A stretch of DNA of 64,000 nucleotides from Vibrio comitans (GCA_024346835.1 AP024867.1:372001-436000); one strand, 5' to 3'; positions 45,187 to 54,683 are shown, counted from the stretch's first letter. Translations and numbers: made by a program. The notes: generated by a model not told the origin, from the letters alone.

Positions 45187-46746
45187 ATGAAATCACCCAT
45201 TCGCGCAGCAGTATTGCCGATTGCCCTGCTGGCCAGTTCAGCCAGCGTATACGCAGAAAGCTATGATCTGGTTATCCATGGGGGCCACGTTATTGACCCT
45301 GAAACTGGTCTTAGTGATGTACGTAATATTGGTATTAATAAAGGTACCATTGAGATTATCACTACCGAAGCAATTGAAGGTACACAAGTCATTAAAGCAC
45401 AAGGTCAAATTGTCTCTCCTGGCTTTATTGATTTGCACCATCATGGACAAAATATCTCAGGCTATCGAATGCAGGCTCAACAAGGCGTGACAACAGCATT
45501 AGAGCTTGAGTCAGGCATACTTCCTATTGGTGAATGGTATGAGGCGCAATCGAATAAAAAGCTGCCAATTAATTATGGAGCCTCTGCTGCTTGGACATTT
45601 GCGCGTGTCGCCACCTTTACAGAGCAAGCACCTTATGCTGACTTAAAATACTTTCAAAACGTGCAAGGCATAGATAGCTGGAAACAAGAAATTGCAACAG
45701 ATGAGCAGCTTGAAAAGATCATTGCTTATGTAGAGCAAGGGTTGAAAGAAGGTGCAATTGGCATAGGTATCAACGCAGGCTACGCACCGGGCTACGGTCA
45801 AAAGGAGTACTATGCGTTAGCAAAGCTTGCGGCCGAACATGAGGTCGCAACTTATACACATGTTCGCTACGCAAGTATGCTCGAGCCGGGAAGCAGTTTT
45901 GAAGCCATTCAAGAGCTGATCGCGAACTCTGCACTGACTAACGCAAAAATGCACATCAACCATATTAACAGTACCTCGCTAAAAGACATCGATGCCACAT
46001 TAGAGCTATTTGATGAAGCAACCGAAAATGGCTTTCATGTCACTGCAGGTGCCTATCCTTGGGGCGCGGCAAGTACCGTCATTGGTGGCGCTATGTTCAG
46101 CGGTCCTCAATGGAAAGAGCGTTTAGGCTATCAAGAAGAAAGCATACAGCTCGGTAACAAGCGCTTGAGCAACGAGGAAGTGTTCGAAGCACAAAAAGAA
46201 GCTCCGGGAACCGTTATCAATTGGCACTTCTTAGATGAAGCAGTGCCTAGCGAGCTATCCGCGCTAGACCGCTCCATTTTACACCCTAATGTGTTGATTG
46301 AGTCGGACTCAATGCCTTGGATGCTCATTGACGAAGGAAAAATCAGCTACTACGAAGGCGATGAATGGCCACTTCCAAGTGAAGCGTTCGCTCACCCAAG
46401 ATCAAGTGGCACCTTCACCAAGATCTTAGGTTCGTACGTGAGAGAGCGAGGCCTGCTGACAATGGAAGAAGCGATTAGCAAAATGAGTTATATGCCTGCA
46501 ACTGTACTCGATGGTTTCGTGCCTCAAATGCAAAAGAAAGGGCGAATCCAGCCAGGCATGGACGCAGACATCGTCATATTCGACCCTAACACTGTAGACA
46601 ATCACGCGACGTATCAAGTGCCCTCCGCCCTCTCTACTGGTATCAACACCGTATTGGTGAATGGCCAATTTGTGGTGCAAGATGGCAAATTAATTACCGA
46701 TGCTGCACCGGGACAGGCTATTCGCCGCAGCAGTACCGTTCAGTAG
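45187..46746 (+). CDS. N-acyl-D-amino-acid deacylase-like amidohydrolase (exported)
   Basis: This is a roughly 519-residue protein with a signal peptide (MKSPIRAAVLPIALLASSAS then VYA) that predicts a periplasmic enzyme. The amidohydrolase metal site begins with GFIDLHHHGQN; TYTHVRY and MHINHINSTS supply further His ligands. The C-terminal part has DADIVIFDPNTV, common to D-aminoacylase and dihydroorotase-like enzymes. The ATG at 45187 has TAGGA upstream. The substrate is probably an N-acyl D-amino acid or dipeptide; this is inferred. Confidence 0.85.
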   Translation: MKSPIRAAVLPIALLASSASVYAESYDLVIHGGHVIDPETGLSDVRNIGINKGTIEIITTEAIEGTQVIKAQGQIVSPGFIDLHHHGQNISGYRMQAQQGVTTALELESGILPIGEWYEAQSNKKLPINYGASAAWTFARVATFTEQAPYADLKYFQNVQGIDSWKQEIATDEQLEKIIAYVEQGLKEGAIGIGINAGYAPGYGQKEYYALAKLAAEHEVATYTHVRYASMLEPGSSFEAIQELIANSALTNAKMHINHINSTSLKDIDATLELFDEATENGFHVTAGAYPWGAASTVIGGAMFSGPQWKERLGYQEESIQLGNKRLSNEEVFEAQKEAPGTVINWHFLDEAVPSELSALDRSILHPNVLIESDSMPWMLIDEGKISYYEGDEWPLPSEAFAHPRSSGTFTKILGSYVRERGLLTMEEAISKMSYMPATVLDGFVPQMQKKGRIQPGMDADIVIFDPNTVDNHATYQVPSALSTGINTVLVNGQFVVQDGKLITDAAPGQAIRRSSTVQ

Positions 46747-46757
46747 CAATGACTAAA

Positions 46758-46794
46758 GAGCTAGCGTTGACCGTGTTGTGTCTAACGCTAGCTC
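46758..46794. terminator. Shared hairpin between convergent amidohydrolase and glucosidase genes
   Basis: GAGCTAGCGTT (46758-46768) and AACGCTAGCTC (46784-46794) are exact complements over a 15-base loop. The minus-strand side is followed by TTTAGT; the plus side is not T rich. It may end the glucosidase transcript. Confidence 0.6.
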
Positions 46795-46801
46795 AGAGCA
46801 A

Positions 46802-48385
46802 CTAGCTTTTATACACCGCAAAATAATAGGGCGGTAAATGTTCACTGAGTTCCTGACCTAGCACTAACTCCGCTGATTCCAGCAATGGAATATGTGGAGC
46901 CGAAACCATTTCGTTACTTAGGTTCACGACAATAGAGTACGTACCGCAATCGCCTTCACGCTGATAGGCAATAATGGCATCTTCTGTATCGTACAATGAC
47001 GTCTCACCTGTTTTTAGCGCTTCGGAATTGAGTCTTAATTGAATCAATTGCTTGTAAAATTGCAATACGGAATCAGCATCGTTCTGCTGCGAGTCTACGT
47101 TTATCGATGACTTGTTATCGTTCATCTTCAGCCAAGGCTTAGCGTCACTAAAGCCTGCAAAAAGCGAGTCATCCCACTGCATAGGGGTTCGGCTGTTATC
47201 TCGACTCGCCTTACTTACCATCGCTAAAGCATCATTGCTAGACATGCCTAACGCTAACTGCTCTCGATATTTAGCGAGTGTATCAATGTCGTCATAGTCA
47301 GAAATGTCGTCATAATAGCAGTTGGTCATACCAATCTCTTCACCCTGATACAAGTAAGGTGTGCCATGTTGGGTAAGATTGAGAACCGCTAACGCCTTTG
47401 CCGATTGCGACCAAAACTCATTGTCATCACCGTAAAGGGATACCTGACGAGGTTTATCATGGTTAGAGAGGAAATTCGCATTCCACGCGCCCTGTTGCTG
47501 CACCTCAATGCGAGTTTTGAGCTGTTCTTTGTAATATCGATTTAAGTTCTCATGAAAGACCTCTACTTCTGGGGGAGTAAACACAATCGCCATTTGAAAC
47601 TCACTGCGTGATGGAAGTATATAATCCAACAACTCTTCAGTATCTCTGGCATTGATTTCCCCTACGCTGAGCACATCACGAGAGTGTATTTTCGTCATTA
47701 GATGCTGTAGATGTTGATGCCCTTTCGGCCTATTCACACATGCCTCTGTCGCAAAGCTGCCGTTTGGCGCAGCTTCAATTCCTGATTTATCAAGAAACGA
47801 GATGGCATCCACTCGAAAACCATCAACGCCCTTATCCAGCCACCAATCCACCATCTGTTCTATTTTTTCAACAAGATCAGCACATTCCCAATTAAGATCT
47901 GGCTGCTTTTTGCTGAAGGTGTGCAAATAGAATTGCTGTCGTGATTCACAATACTCCCACGCCGAGCCCCCAAACACCGATCTCAAATCGTTGGGTTCAT
48001 CAGACCAATAGAAGTAATCGGCATACGGTCCAGTCTTGGATTGCTTCGACTTTTCAAACCACTCATGCTCATCAGAACAATGGTTGATCACCAAATCCAT
48101 GACCAACTTCATCTCTCGTTGATGACACTCTTCAAGCAAAAGATCAAAGTCTTGCATCGTACCAAATTTGCTAAGAATGGCTTGGTAGTCGCGGATATCA
48201 TAGCCATTGTCATCACAAGGAGAGTCGTAGATCGGGCTTAGCCAAAGGGTATTAATGCCCAGTTGTTGAAGATAGTCGAGCTTCGAACGGATACCGTTGA
48301 TATCGCCAATACCGTCATTGTTTGAGTCTTTAAAACTGCGGGGGTAAATCTGGTAAACGATCGCATCTTTAACCCAAGTATTCAT
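46802..48385 (-). CDS. GH13 alpha-glucosidase
   Basis: This is a roughly 527-residue cytosolic enzyme. The start is the ATG at 48385, seven bases after GGAG; an ATG two codons earlier sits too close to it. GH13 motifs are in order: DLVINHCSDEH (region I), GFRVDAISF with the nucleophile Asp193, VGEINARD with the acid Glu243, and LSNHDKPR with Asp310. This is the oligo-1,6-glucosidase/alpha-glucosidase group. It hydrolyses short alpha-glucosides such as isomaltose or maltose-type sugars. No sugar transporter is adjacent. Confidence 0.92.
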   Translation of the reverse strand: MNTWVKDAIVYQIYPRSFKDSNNDGIGDINGIRSKLDYLQQLGINTLWLSPIYDSPCDDNGYDIRDYQAILSKFGTMQDFDLLLEECHQREMKLVMDLVINHCSDEHEWFEKSKQSKTGPYADYFYWSDEPNDLRSVFGGSAWEYCESRQQFYLHTFSKKQPDLNWECADLVEKIEQMVDWWLDKGVDGFRVDAISFLDKSGIEAAPNGSFATEACVNRPKGHQHLQHLMTKIHSRDVLSVGEINARDTEELLDYILPSRSEFQMAIVFTPPEVEVFHENLNRYYKEQLKTRIEVQQQGAWNANFLSNHDKPRQVSLYGDDNEFWSQSAKALAVLNLTQHGTPYLYQGEEIGMTNCYYDDISDYDDIDTLAKYREQLALGMSSNDALAMVSKASRDNSRTPMQWDDSLFAGFSDAKPWLKMNDNKSSINVDSQQNDADSVLQFYKQLIQLRLNSEALKTGETSLYDTEDAIIAYQREGDCGTYSIVVNLSNEMVSAPHIPLLESAELVLGQELSEHLPPYYFAVYKS

Positions 48386-48406
48386 AATCATGCTCCATAA
48401 ATTAAT

Positions 48407-48457
48407 GAGCGATAATCATGATTTGTCTCCGGCGGAGCGATAATCGTGATTTGTCCC
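48407..48457. promoter_or_regulatory. Paired operator-like repeats upstream of the glucosidase
   Basis: Two 23-base direct repeats, starting GAGCGATAATCATGATTTGT and GAGCGATAATCGTGATTTGT, begin 28 bases apart. The first has a perfect 10-base palindrome (AATCATGATT). They lie just upstream of the glucosidase start, suggesting a dimeric repressor, possibly LacI-like. Confidence 0.55.
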
Positions 48458-48616
48458 TGAGGTTGGCTAGAACTAGCCATTTAACAACGAATGATAGATT
48501 GAAATGGATTCTGTGTCACGATGCGAGCTCACAATTGGATAACTCATTGGGGCTCACCTAGGAATTTCAGCGACATAGAGTATATTTGATAGTGTCTTTT
48601 GATAAAAATAGAAGTG

Positions 48617-49042
48617 ATGGCTATGGTTCTAACTCGATTAATTTATATCAGTACCCTATCTCCAACCTGTGATTCCCATACCTTAGACGACATTCTTGCA
48701 ACCTCTAGGAAATTCAATCAACAAAGTCATTTAACTGGCCTTTTAAGCCACAACAACAAATATTTTTTACAATGCTTAGAGGGTTCAAGAGAGGCGGTGA
48801 ACTCGACCTATAACCGCATTTTGAAAGACGAAAGACACGACAATGTGCAAATTCTCTATTTCCAAGAGATCCATACCAGAGTGTTTGGTGATTGGTCTAT
48901 GGGAGACATCCCTGAGTCTTACCTAACAGTCCTTATCAATATGCAATTCTCAAGCTCACCAGATTTCAATCCGTACGAGATGTCAGGCGAAAGTGCTTTT
49001 CAGATGTTATTGGAACTCAAGCAAAGATTGCCGTCTGAGTGA
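48617..49042 (+). CDS. Short BLUF-domain blue-light sensor
   Basis: This is a roughly 141-residue single-domain flavin photoreceptor. The BLUF residues are present: the photoactive Tyr in RLIYIS, an Asn after RKFNQQSHLTGLL, the key Gln in YFLQCLEG, RH in DERHDNV and the WSMG switch (GDWSMG). The ATG at 48617 is preferred; 48623 is possible and a TTG at 48599 is less likely. No output domain is fused, so it must signal through a partner protein. The PL6 lyase gene follows in the same direction after 667 bases. Confidence 0.9.
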   Translation: MAMVLTRLIYISTLSPTCDSHTLDDILATSRKFNQQSHLTGLLSHNNKYFLQCLEGSREAVNSTYNRILKDERHDNVQILYFQEIHTRVFGDWSMGDIPESYLTVLINMQFSSSPDFNPYEMSGESAFQMLLELKQRLPSE

Positions 49043-49708
49043 TGAAGTCTTAAAAACTGTAACCCCAGTTCAATAGTTACGCTCTGAGATATTCAGGAAT
49101 CTGAAGGCGTTACTCTGGGGTCAGAAAAAGTGCGCTGTATAGACCGTCCCAATATATAAAGGTGAAAACCTCTTATATTTATTGGTAAATCACTTTGCCC
49201 TTTATATGCAATATAATGAAGGTGAGTAACAGATTAAAACCTATGTTCGTAGAATGATCATTTCCTGTATTCCTTGTTGACCATCATGAGTAAGCATAAT
49301 TACTTTAGTATTCTTCAGTTTCATATTTAAAATTAAATAAGAATAATAATCCACAGCAATGAATTATTATCTCCCAGACAAATAAAAAGTTTTATCATTA
49401 GGTTTAGATACACCGACTAAAAGGTGATCCCCCTCAACAATAAACAATCAACTCGTGTTCAAATTAGGCTTATTTCAATTTTTACCTTGTGAGGTAACTC
49501 AAGAATTCAATCATTAACCTATCATTTCAATCAATACACAGCCTCCATTTAACTTGTTGTTTTTAAAGAATAAAAACATAACGAGCGCCCTAGTAGTTAA
49601 ATATTATTGTACTCATGTAATACAAATGAGATATCGATCGCTATAAACAGAAAGTAAAACTTAATAACATATTGATACAGGAAATAATCATTTGAAATAA
49701 GAGGGAAT
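49043..49708. other. Long intergenic region upstream of the PL6 lyase
   Basis: This 666-base AT-rich stretch has no gene. Near its left end an imperfect palindrome (ACCCCAG near 49063 and CTGGGGT near 49114, with AGTTACGC and GCGTTACT inside) could fold after the BLUF gene. The right end must hold the lyase promoter. No other feature was seen. Confidence 0.45.
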
Positions 49709-52399
49709 ATGAACAAGAGAATTTTATCCATATTGATAACGTTAGCGATCGTCGGTTGTAATGATTCCAGTCAAAGTAGTCAAGTAACCGACCCTGATAA
49801 CTCGATACCTGGAACGCCATTAGAGCCATCTGTTCCAGTGGATCCTGATGAATCAATACCTGGAACGCCACTTGATCCCTCGACTCCAATAACATCAGAG
49901 GTACCTTTTGCAAAAGATATGCCGCAAGGTGTTAAAACCCTTTTAAACTCCGATTCAAGCGAATGCACCGAGTATATTTCTGAGCCAAGTATTTACGACA
50001 AAGCGATGAACCCTGGTGATGTTGTCTGTATTGATGATGGTACTTATAGCGAAGCAGAGCTTGTCTTTGGTGGCCAAGGTACAGAACAAGCCCCAATTAA
50101 GGTTCGTGCGACTAACCCAGGCCAGGTGACTATCACCGGCGAAACCAAGATCATTATGGGCGGCGAGTATGTTCAGTTACATGGCCTTATCTTTGATGGC
50201 GGAGAAAGTGCGAGTAGTAAATTACTAGAAACACGATTTAGCTCTGCTGAACTTTGTAATCATTGCCGTATTTCAGAAAATGTCTTTGTGAATATCGATA
50301 GCGATAAAAACCTTTCCAGTGACAAAGAAAATGGCGTGTGGCTAGCCCTCTACGGCAAGCATAACTGGATTGATCACAATATTTTCAGTGGTAAAACTAC
50401 CGGGAACCCTATTGTTTCGCTAGTAAGAGAAAGCGGACTAATGGACGAGGGTAACGGGGGAATCGCTGAATACACCACTGTTTACGCGAACTACTTTGCT
50501 AACCGTCCTCCCACACAGGGCAAGCTTTACGCTGGCAGTAGCGACAATGACTATGAAGCTATTCGTACTGGTCTAAGTGAAACGCACCACTATGCCGGTA
50601 ACTCATTCGTTATTGGTAACCTATTTGAGCGTATTCAAGGTGAAGCTGAAGTTATCTCAAATAAAGCATCAAAAAACGTGATTGCACAAAACACAGTGCG
50701 TAACAGTTATGGTTCAATTACCAACCGTCATGGTAATCATAACAACATCTCTAACAACTTCATTTTTGGTGATGGTTATCCATATTCAGGCGGCTTAAGA
50801 CTTGTCGATGATGGACACATTGTTACAAACAACTATATCGAAGGTGCCCGTTACAAGTCGACGACCCATCATGGTGGCATCGTGCTTCTTGGTACTGACG
50901 GCGCAGGTGATGGCGGAAATGGCTATCAGCCACTTGAAAATGTTCATGTGGCATTTAATACCGTAATTGACAGCATCAATAGTATTAACATCGATGGTGG
51001 TGGTAAGTCTAAACAGCCAGAACAAATCTACTTTGCAAATAACATTGTTGATAAAGCCATCGGTCCTGTGTTTGTTGAAACTGACCGTGGTTGGGCAAGC
51101 AGTTCTGTTGTTGTCGGCAATATTGTAGATGGTGATTCCTTTGCAGATACAGGCACAGTTACTGGTAGCCTTGTTAGCGCTCACTTAGTAAAAGGCATCG
51201 ATGGTTTATACCGCCCATCAAACTCTTCGAGCATTGATGCAACTGAATACGATAGAGGCGAATTTGTTGCCGTCACCTCTGATATGGATGGCCTTGCACG
51301 TAATGAAATCACGCTGGCGGGTGCAGATGATATTACTAATGGTTCTCCACTAATTGAGCCACTCGATTATGATGATGTAGGTCCACAATCTTATTCTTTC
51401 GATAAGCCTGAACCAGTAGTCCACGAAATTGAACTAGACAACTATGCGTTTATCGATGGTACTGAGGGTTGGTTGGGCAATGCCTTCGTTACAGATTCAG
51501 GTACCTTTAGCTACAACTCAAGCTTAGTTGTGATAGGAAAAGATCAAAGTGCATATCAAGAAGTAACGCTGACACCCAACACAAAACATGCAGTCTCTGC
51601 TTTTGTGAAAGGGAAATATAATATCAGCGTCGGCGAGCACAGCTTTGACGGTGATGTATCAAATTCAGATTACCAGCTGGTTATCCATGAGTTCACAACC
51701 GGAGCTACAGAAACATCAGGCCAACTGTCTTTAGCACTAGCGAGTGAAGTAACGTTAAATGCCGGGATTCAAGACGGCGATTTGGGTCAGTGGCGCTCCG
51801 ATGGTGGTAGCAGTGACTTTTGGCTTCAACAAGAAGGTAGCAGTGAAGGCTTAGGAGATGTAGGTAGTTCAGGTGATTCCGCCTTTAGTGACGAAGGTGG
51901 TACAAATGGCTCCGCGCGCATACGCTTTAAAAAAGGCGAAGATACCTATGACTTTAGTGCGACTCCAGGTCTTAGCCAAAAAGTCTCAGATATTCCTCTG
52001 AATACACCGATGACATATAGCCTTTACTACTGTGACAATAAAGGGGATGACTCTGTATCTACGCTACATTATGGCGTTAAAAATAGCGTAGGGACGATCA
52101 TTTCGGATGCAAGAGCACACGTTAAGGATCTCGATGATGCCCCAGAAGGAAGTGTTAAAAGTTGCTTCAAGCAAGTAACTCTTGAGTTTGATAGTGCAGC
52201 CAATAGCGATGTTGAAGTGTTTGCCTACATGGAAATTGATACTTCAGTCGGTGAAGATGAGTTACTTTATCAAGTAGAAAACAACAAAGAGCTTGAAGTT
52301 CGAATCGATGAGTTTGCCCTAACGTATCAGGGAACACCCGACTCTGATGAAGAAGCCTATTTTGATGAAGTACGTTTGATTAAACGTACCGATATTTAA
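49709..52399 (+). CDS. PL6 alginate lyase lipoprotein with nested C-terminal modules
   Basis: This 896-residue protein has a lipoprotein signal (MNKRILSILITLAIVGC) and a Pro/Asp linker holding a duplicated unit (DNSIPGTPLEPS and DESIPGTPLDPS). The PL6 right-handed beta-helix spans about residues 70-560, with VCIDDGTYSEAELVF at the start. The catalytic Lys319 (ISNKASK) and Arg340 (TNRHGN) are 21 residues apart, as in characterised PL6 lyases. At the C-terminus one beta-sandwich module (about 576-683) appears interrupted by a second (684-873) before its last strand (AYFDEVRLIKRTDI). It should degrade alginate at the cell surface. Confidence 0.9.
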   Translation: MNKRILSILITLAIVGCNDSSQSSQVTDPDNSIPGTPLEPSVPVDPDESIPGTPLDPSTPITSEVPFAKDMPQGVKTLLNSDSSECTEYISEPSIYDKAMNPGDVVCIDDGTYSEAELVFGGQGTEQAPIKVRATNPGQVTITGETKIIMGGEYVQLHGLIFDGGESASSKLLETRFSSAELCNHCRISENVFVNIDSDKNLSSDKENGVWLALYGKHNWIDHNIFSGKTTGNPIVSLVRESGLMDEGNGGIAEYTTVYANYFANRPPTQGKLYAGSSDNDYEAIRTGLSETHHYAGNSFVIGNLFERIQGEAEVISNKASKNVIAQNTVRNSYGSITNRHGNHNNISNNFIFGDGYPYSGGLRLVDDGHIVTNNYIEGARYKSTTHHGGIVLLGTDGAGDGGNGYQPLENVHVAFNTVIDSINSINIDGGGKSKQPEQIYFANNIVDKAIGPVFVETDRGWASSSVVVGNIVDGDSFADTGTVTGSLVSAHLVKGIDGLYRPSNSSSIDATEYDRGEFVAVTSDMDGLARNEITLAGADDITNGSPLIEPLDYDDVGPQSYSFDKPEPVVHEIELDNYAFIDGTEGWLGNAFVTDSGTFSYNSSLVVIGKDQSAYQEVTLTPNTKHAVSAFVKGKYNISVGEHSFDGDVSNSDYQLVIHEFTTGATETSGQLSLALASEVTLNAGIQDGDLGQWRSDGGSSDFWLQQEGSSEGLGDVGSSGDSAFSDEGGTNGSARIRFKKGEDTYDFSATPGLSQKVSDIPLNTPMTYSLYYCDNKGDDSVSTLHYGVKNSVGTIISDARAHVKDLDDAPEGSVKSCFKQVTLEFDSAANSDVEVFAYMEIDTSVGEDELLYQVENNKELEVRIDEFALTYQGTPDSDEEAYFDEVRLIKRTDI

Positions 52400-52435
52400 T
52401 AGATTAGGCACTGTTACTATCTGATTAATAACGAT

Positions 52436-52480
52436 AAAAGCCCTCTTTATCCTATTGTATAAAGAGGGCTTTTGGTTTTT
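52436..52480 (+). terminator. Terminator of the PL6 lyase gene
   Basis: AAAAGCCCTCTTTAT (52436-52450) and ATAAAGAGGGCTTTT (52459-52473) pair exactly, followed by GGTTTTT. The symmetric A/T ends let it serve the convergent FAH-family gene as well. Confidence 0.9.
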
Positions 52481-52495
52481 AGGGGAACATCTTAC

Positions 52496-53113
52496 TTATT
52501 GCGCTAACCAGTTTTGTTCTACAAGACAATGATCTCCTTGCAAAACACGCCCCACAAATCGGTCGCCCTTATGAACCACACCCACACCTTTGGGTGTGCC
52601 GGTCATCACAATGTCACCTTCTTCTAATGAAGTAAATTTGCTTAGCTCTTGCTTGATCACCTGCGGTGGGTACAGCATAAGCTCGACTCCACCTTGTTGA
52701 ATCAGCTCATCATTTATCCAGAGCTCAAGCGATAACTCTTTGAAATCGCATTCAAAAGCGACGAAATCTGAAATAACCGCAGAGCCATCAAATGCCTTAG
52801 CACGCTCCCAAGGAAGGCCCTTAGCTTTGAGCGCACTTTGCATATCACGCTTAGTGAGATCTAAACCAATGGCAACGCCAGAAAATTCGCCGTCTTTGAT
52901 CAAAAAGCACAGCTCAGCTTCGTAGTGTAGCGGTTCTTCATGGAAGCTATTTAGCTGTCGGCTAAGAGAAGCATTGGGCTTCATGAACACGACCATGTCT
53001 TCTGGAACTTCATTGCCCAGCTCTTCAATATGAGCCACGTAGTTTCTGCCGACGCACAATATCTTGCTGGGAACGAAAGATTGATTCTCGAGAGTCACTT
53101 GGTTAAGAGGCAT
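52496..53113 (-). CDS. Fumarylacetoacetate hydrolase (FAH) family protein
   Basis: This 205-residue protein has the FAH core: KILCVGRNYVAHIEELGNEV, the metal-binding acidic block YEAELCFLIKDG, and SLEEGDIVMTGTPKGVGVV near the end. Family members are isomerases, hydratases or hydrolases of beta-keto acids, such as YcgM (acylpyruvate hydrolase). It is the last gene of a minus-strand group after gcvT and an ABM gene, five bases after the latter. A catabolic function for it in the glycine region is not obvious. Confidence 0.88.
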   Translation of the reverse strand: MPLNQVTLENQSFVPSKILCVGRNYVAHIEELGNEVPEDMVVFMKPNASLSRQLNSFHEEPLHYEAELCFLIKDGEFSGVAIGLDLTKRDMQSALKAKGLPWERAKAFDGSAVISDFVAFECDFKELSLELWINDELIQQGGVELMLYPPQVIKQELSKFTSLEEGDIVMTGTPKGVGVVHKGDRFVGRVLQGDHCLVEQNWLAQ

Positions 53114-53118
53114 AGTGT

Positions 53119-53400
53119 TTAGTTTTCTTCTGAGACTTGGTAATGTCGAATCACATTAGAGGTAATAGTTCCCCAGTGAGACTCTCTTACTCGGCGTTGA
53201 TGATATTCAAAAGCTTCTCGATCTATGAATTCTTCATAAACATCGAAGCGATGAGGCTTTCTTGAGGATTGTTGAACATGAAAGGCAATACAACCGGGCT
53301 CTGCGTGAGTCAATTTAATATGCTCAGGCAAAGCCTCAAGTACCGATTTCAAGTCTTGAACGGGCACGATAATGTGCCCTTCCAATGTCACTTTCGACAT
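53119..53400 (-). CDS. ABM-domain (YgiN-like) monooxygenase family protein
   Basis: This 93-residue single-domain protein has the antibiotic biosynthesis monooxygenase fold: LEGHIIVPVQDLKSVLEALP, EPGCIAFHVQQSS and YEEFIDREAFEYHQR. YgiN-like members act on quinols or small oxidised compounds as ferredoxin-like dimers. It lies 12 bases after gcvT and five before the FAH-like gene, so the three share a transcript. Its substrate is unknown. Confidence 0.85.
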   Translation of the reverse strand: MSKVTLEGHIIVPVQDLKSVLEALPEHIKLTHAEPGCIAFHVQQSSRKPHRFDVYEEFIDREAFEYHQRRVRESHWGTITSNVIRHYQVSEEN

Positions 53401-53412
53401 AATTGAAGGCGA

Positions 53413-54531
53413 TTAACCGCGGTAGTAACGCTGCGGTACAAATGGCATTTTTTCTACTGTCATCGGCAGTTTTTTACCGCGTACTTCAGCAAAAATTTCA
53501 GTGCCTGCTGCCATTAAGTCAGCACGTACATAGGCCATAGAAACCGGCTTACCCGCGTTAGGTCCTGCCGTGCCACTGGTTACAACGCCCACTTCCACGT
53601 CGTTAGCATCAAACAACTTGCAGCCTTCACGAACAGGCGCTTTAGTTTGGCCAACCAGGCCAACACGCTTGCGCAAAACATCTTTCGTGGCAATTTGGTC
53701 AAGAATAATGTCTGCCCCTGGGAAGCCACCTGCACGTTCGCCATCAGCACGACGTACTTTGCTGATCGCCCAAAGTAGGCTAGCTTCAACAGGAGTGGTT
53801 GTAATGTCCAGGTCGTGGCCGTAAAGACACAAACCGCACTCAAGACGCAACGAGTCACGAGCACCAAGGCCAATCCACTCTACAAGGTCAGAATCTGTTA
53901 GCTTGCGAGCCAAAGCTTCCGCTTGCTCAGCAGGAACTGAGATCTCATAACCGTCTTCGCCAGTGTAGCCAGAACGACTCACAATACACTCGATACCAAG
54001 CAACTCAAGTCGAGCTACATCCATAAACAGCATATCTTTTACTGCGGGATTCAGTTCAGCTAATACATCGACGGCTTTAGGACCTTGAAGCGCAAGTAAT
54101 GCACGATCATCGATAATTTCTAGCTCAACGTCTGAAGGCAAGTTTGCTTGGAGGTGCGCAATGTCCTGCTCTTTACACGCAGCATTGACTACCACAAACA
54201 AGTGGTCGCCAAGGTTCGCCACCATCAAGTCATCCATGATGCCGCCTTGCTCATTGGTAAAGAACGCATAGCGCTGATTACCACTGGCTAGATCAATAAT
54301 ATCAACAGGAACTAAGGCTTCTAATGCAGCAGCCGCATTATTACCTTTTAGGCGAAGTTGCCCCATATGAGATACATCAAAAAGACCGGCTGCATCGCGA
54401 GTATGCAGATGCTCCTTCTTAACCCCTAGTGGATATTGAACTGGCATATCGTAACCAGCAAATGGCACCATTTTTGCCCCTTCTTCAACATGAAGGGCGT
54501 GTAAAGGGGTTTTCAGTAAAGCTTCAGTCAT
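53413..54531 (-). CDS. gcvT: Glycine cleavage system T protein (aminomethyltransferase)
   Basis: This 372-residue protein matches GcvT. KTPLHALHVEEGAKMVPFAG, YDMPVQYPLGVKKEHLHTRD, AAGLFDVSHMGQL and the C-terminal domain ending EKMPFVPQRYYRG are all typical. It transfers the methylene group from the H-protein to tetrahydrofolate, releasing ammonia. AAGGAGAGACA precedes the ATG. It is on the minus strand, while gcvH and gcvP are on the plus strand, an arrangement found in Vibrio second chromosomes. The ABM and FAH genes follow. Confidence 0.96.
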   Translation of the reverse strand: MTEALLKTPLHALHVEEGAKMVPFAGYDMPVQYPLGVKKEHLHTRDAAGLFDVSHMGQLRLKGNNAAAALEALVPVDIIDLASGNQRYAFFTNEQGGIMDDLMVANLGDHLFVVVNAACKEQDIAHLQANLPSDVELEIIDDRALLALQGPKAVDVLAELNPAVKDMLFMDVARLELLGIECIVSRSGYTGEDGYEISVPAEQAEALARKLTDSDLVEWIGLGARDSLRLECGLCLYGHDLDITTTPVEASLLWAISKVRRADGERAGGFPGADIILDQIATKDVLRKRVGLVGQTKAPVREGCKLFDANDVEVGVVTSGTAGPNAGKPVSMAYVRADLMAAGTEIFAEVRGKKLPMTVEKMPFVPQRYYRG

Positions 54532-54540
54532 TGTCTCTCC

Positions 54541-54663
54541 TTAGCTGTGTCCTGCGCCATGTTTCGTAACTTGGCCCAGAGCAACATATTCATAATGATT
54601 GATATCAGTTTCGCAGTTAAGCAAACGTTTGCCGACACTATAGGAAACTTCGTCTCGTAACAC
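54541..54663 (-). CDS. Doubtful small reading frame before gcvT
   Basis: Between the regulator and gcvT, a frame from GTG at 54663 encodes about 40 residues (LRDEVSYSVGKRLLNCETDI then NHYEYVALGQVTKHGAGHS). An upstream TTG at 54702, overlapping the regulator's 3' end, would extend it. No ribosome site is clear. It ends seven bases before the gcvT ribosome site. It may be real, a leader peptide, or the remnant of a lost gene. Confidence 0.3.
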   Translation of the reverse strand: MLRDEVSYSVGKRLLNCETDINHYEYVALGQVTKHGAGHS

Positions 54664-54683
54664 AACCGCTACATTCGAGCGGT

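Noticed and set aside
48407..48457. Direct repeats as a small CRISPR or integration site
   Set aside because: Only two copies, with a 5-base gap and palindromic centres, fit an operator better than an array or att site.
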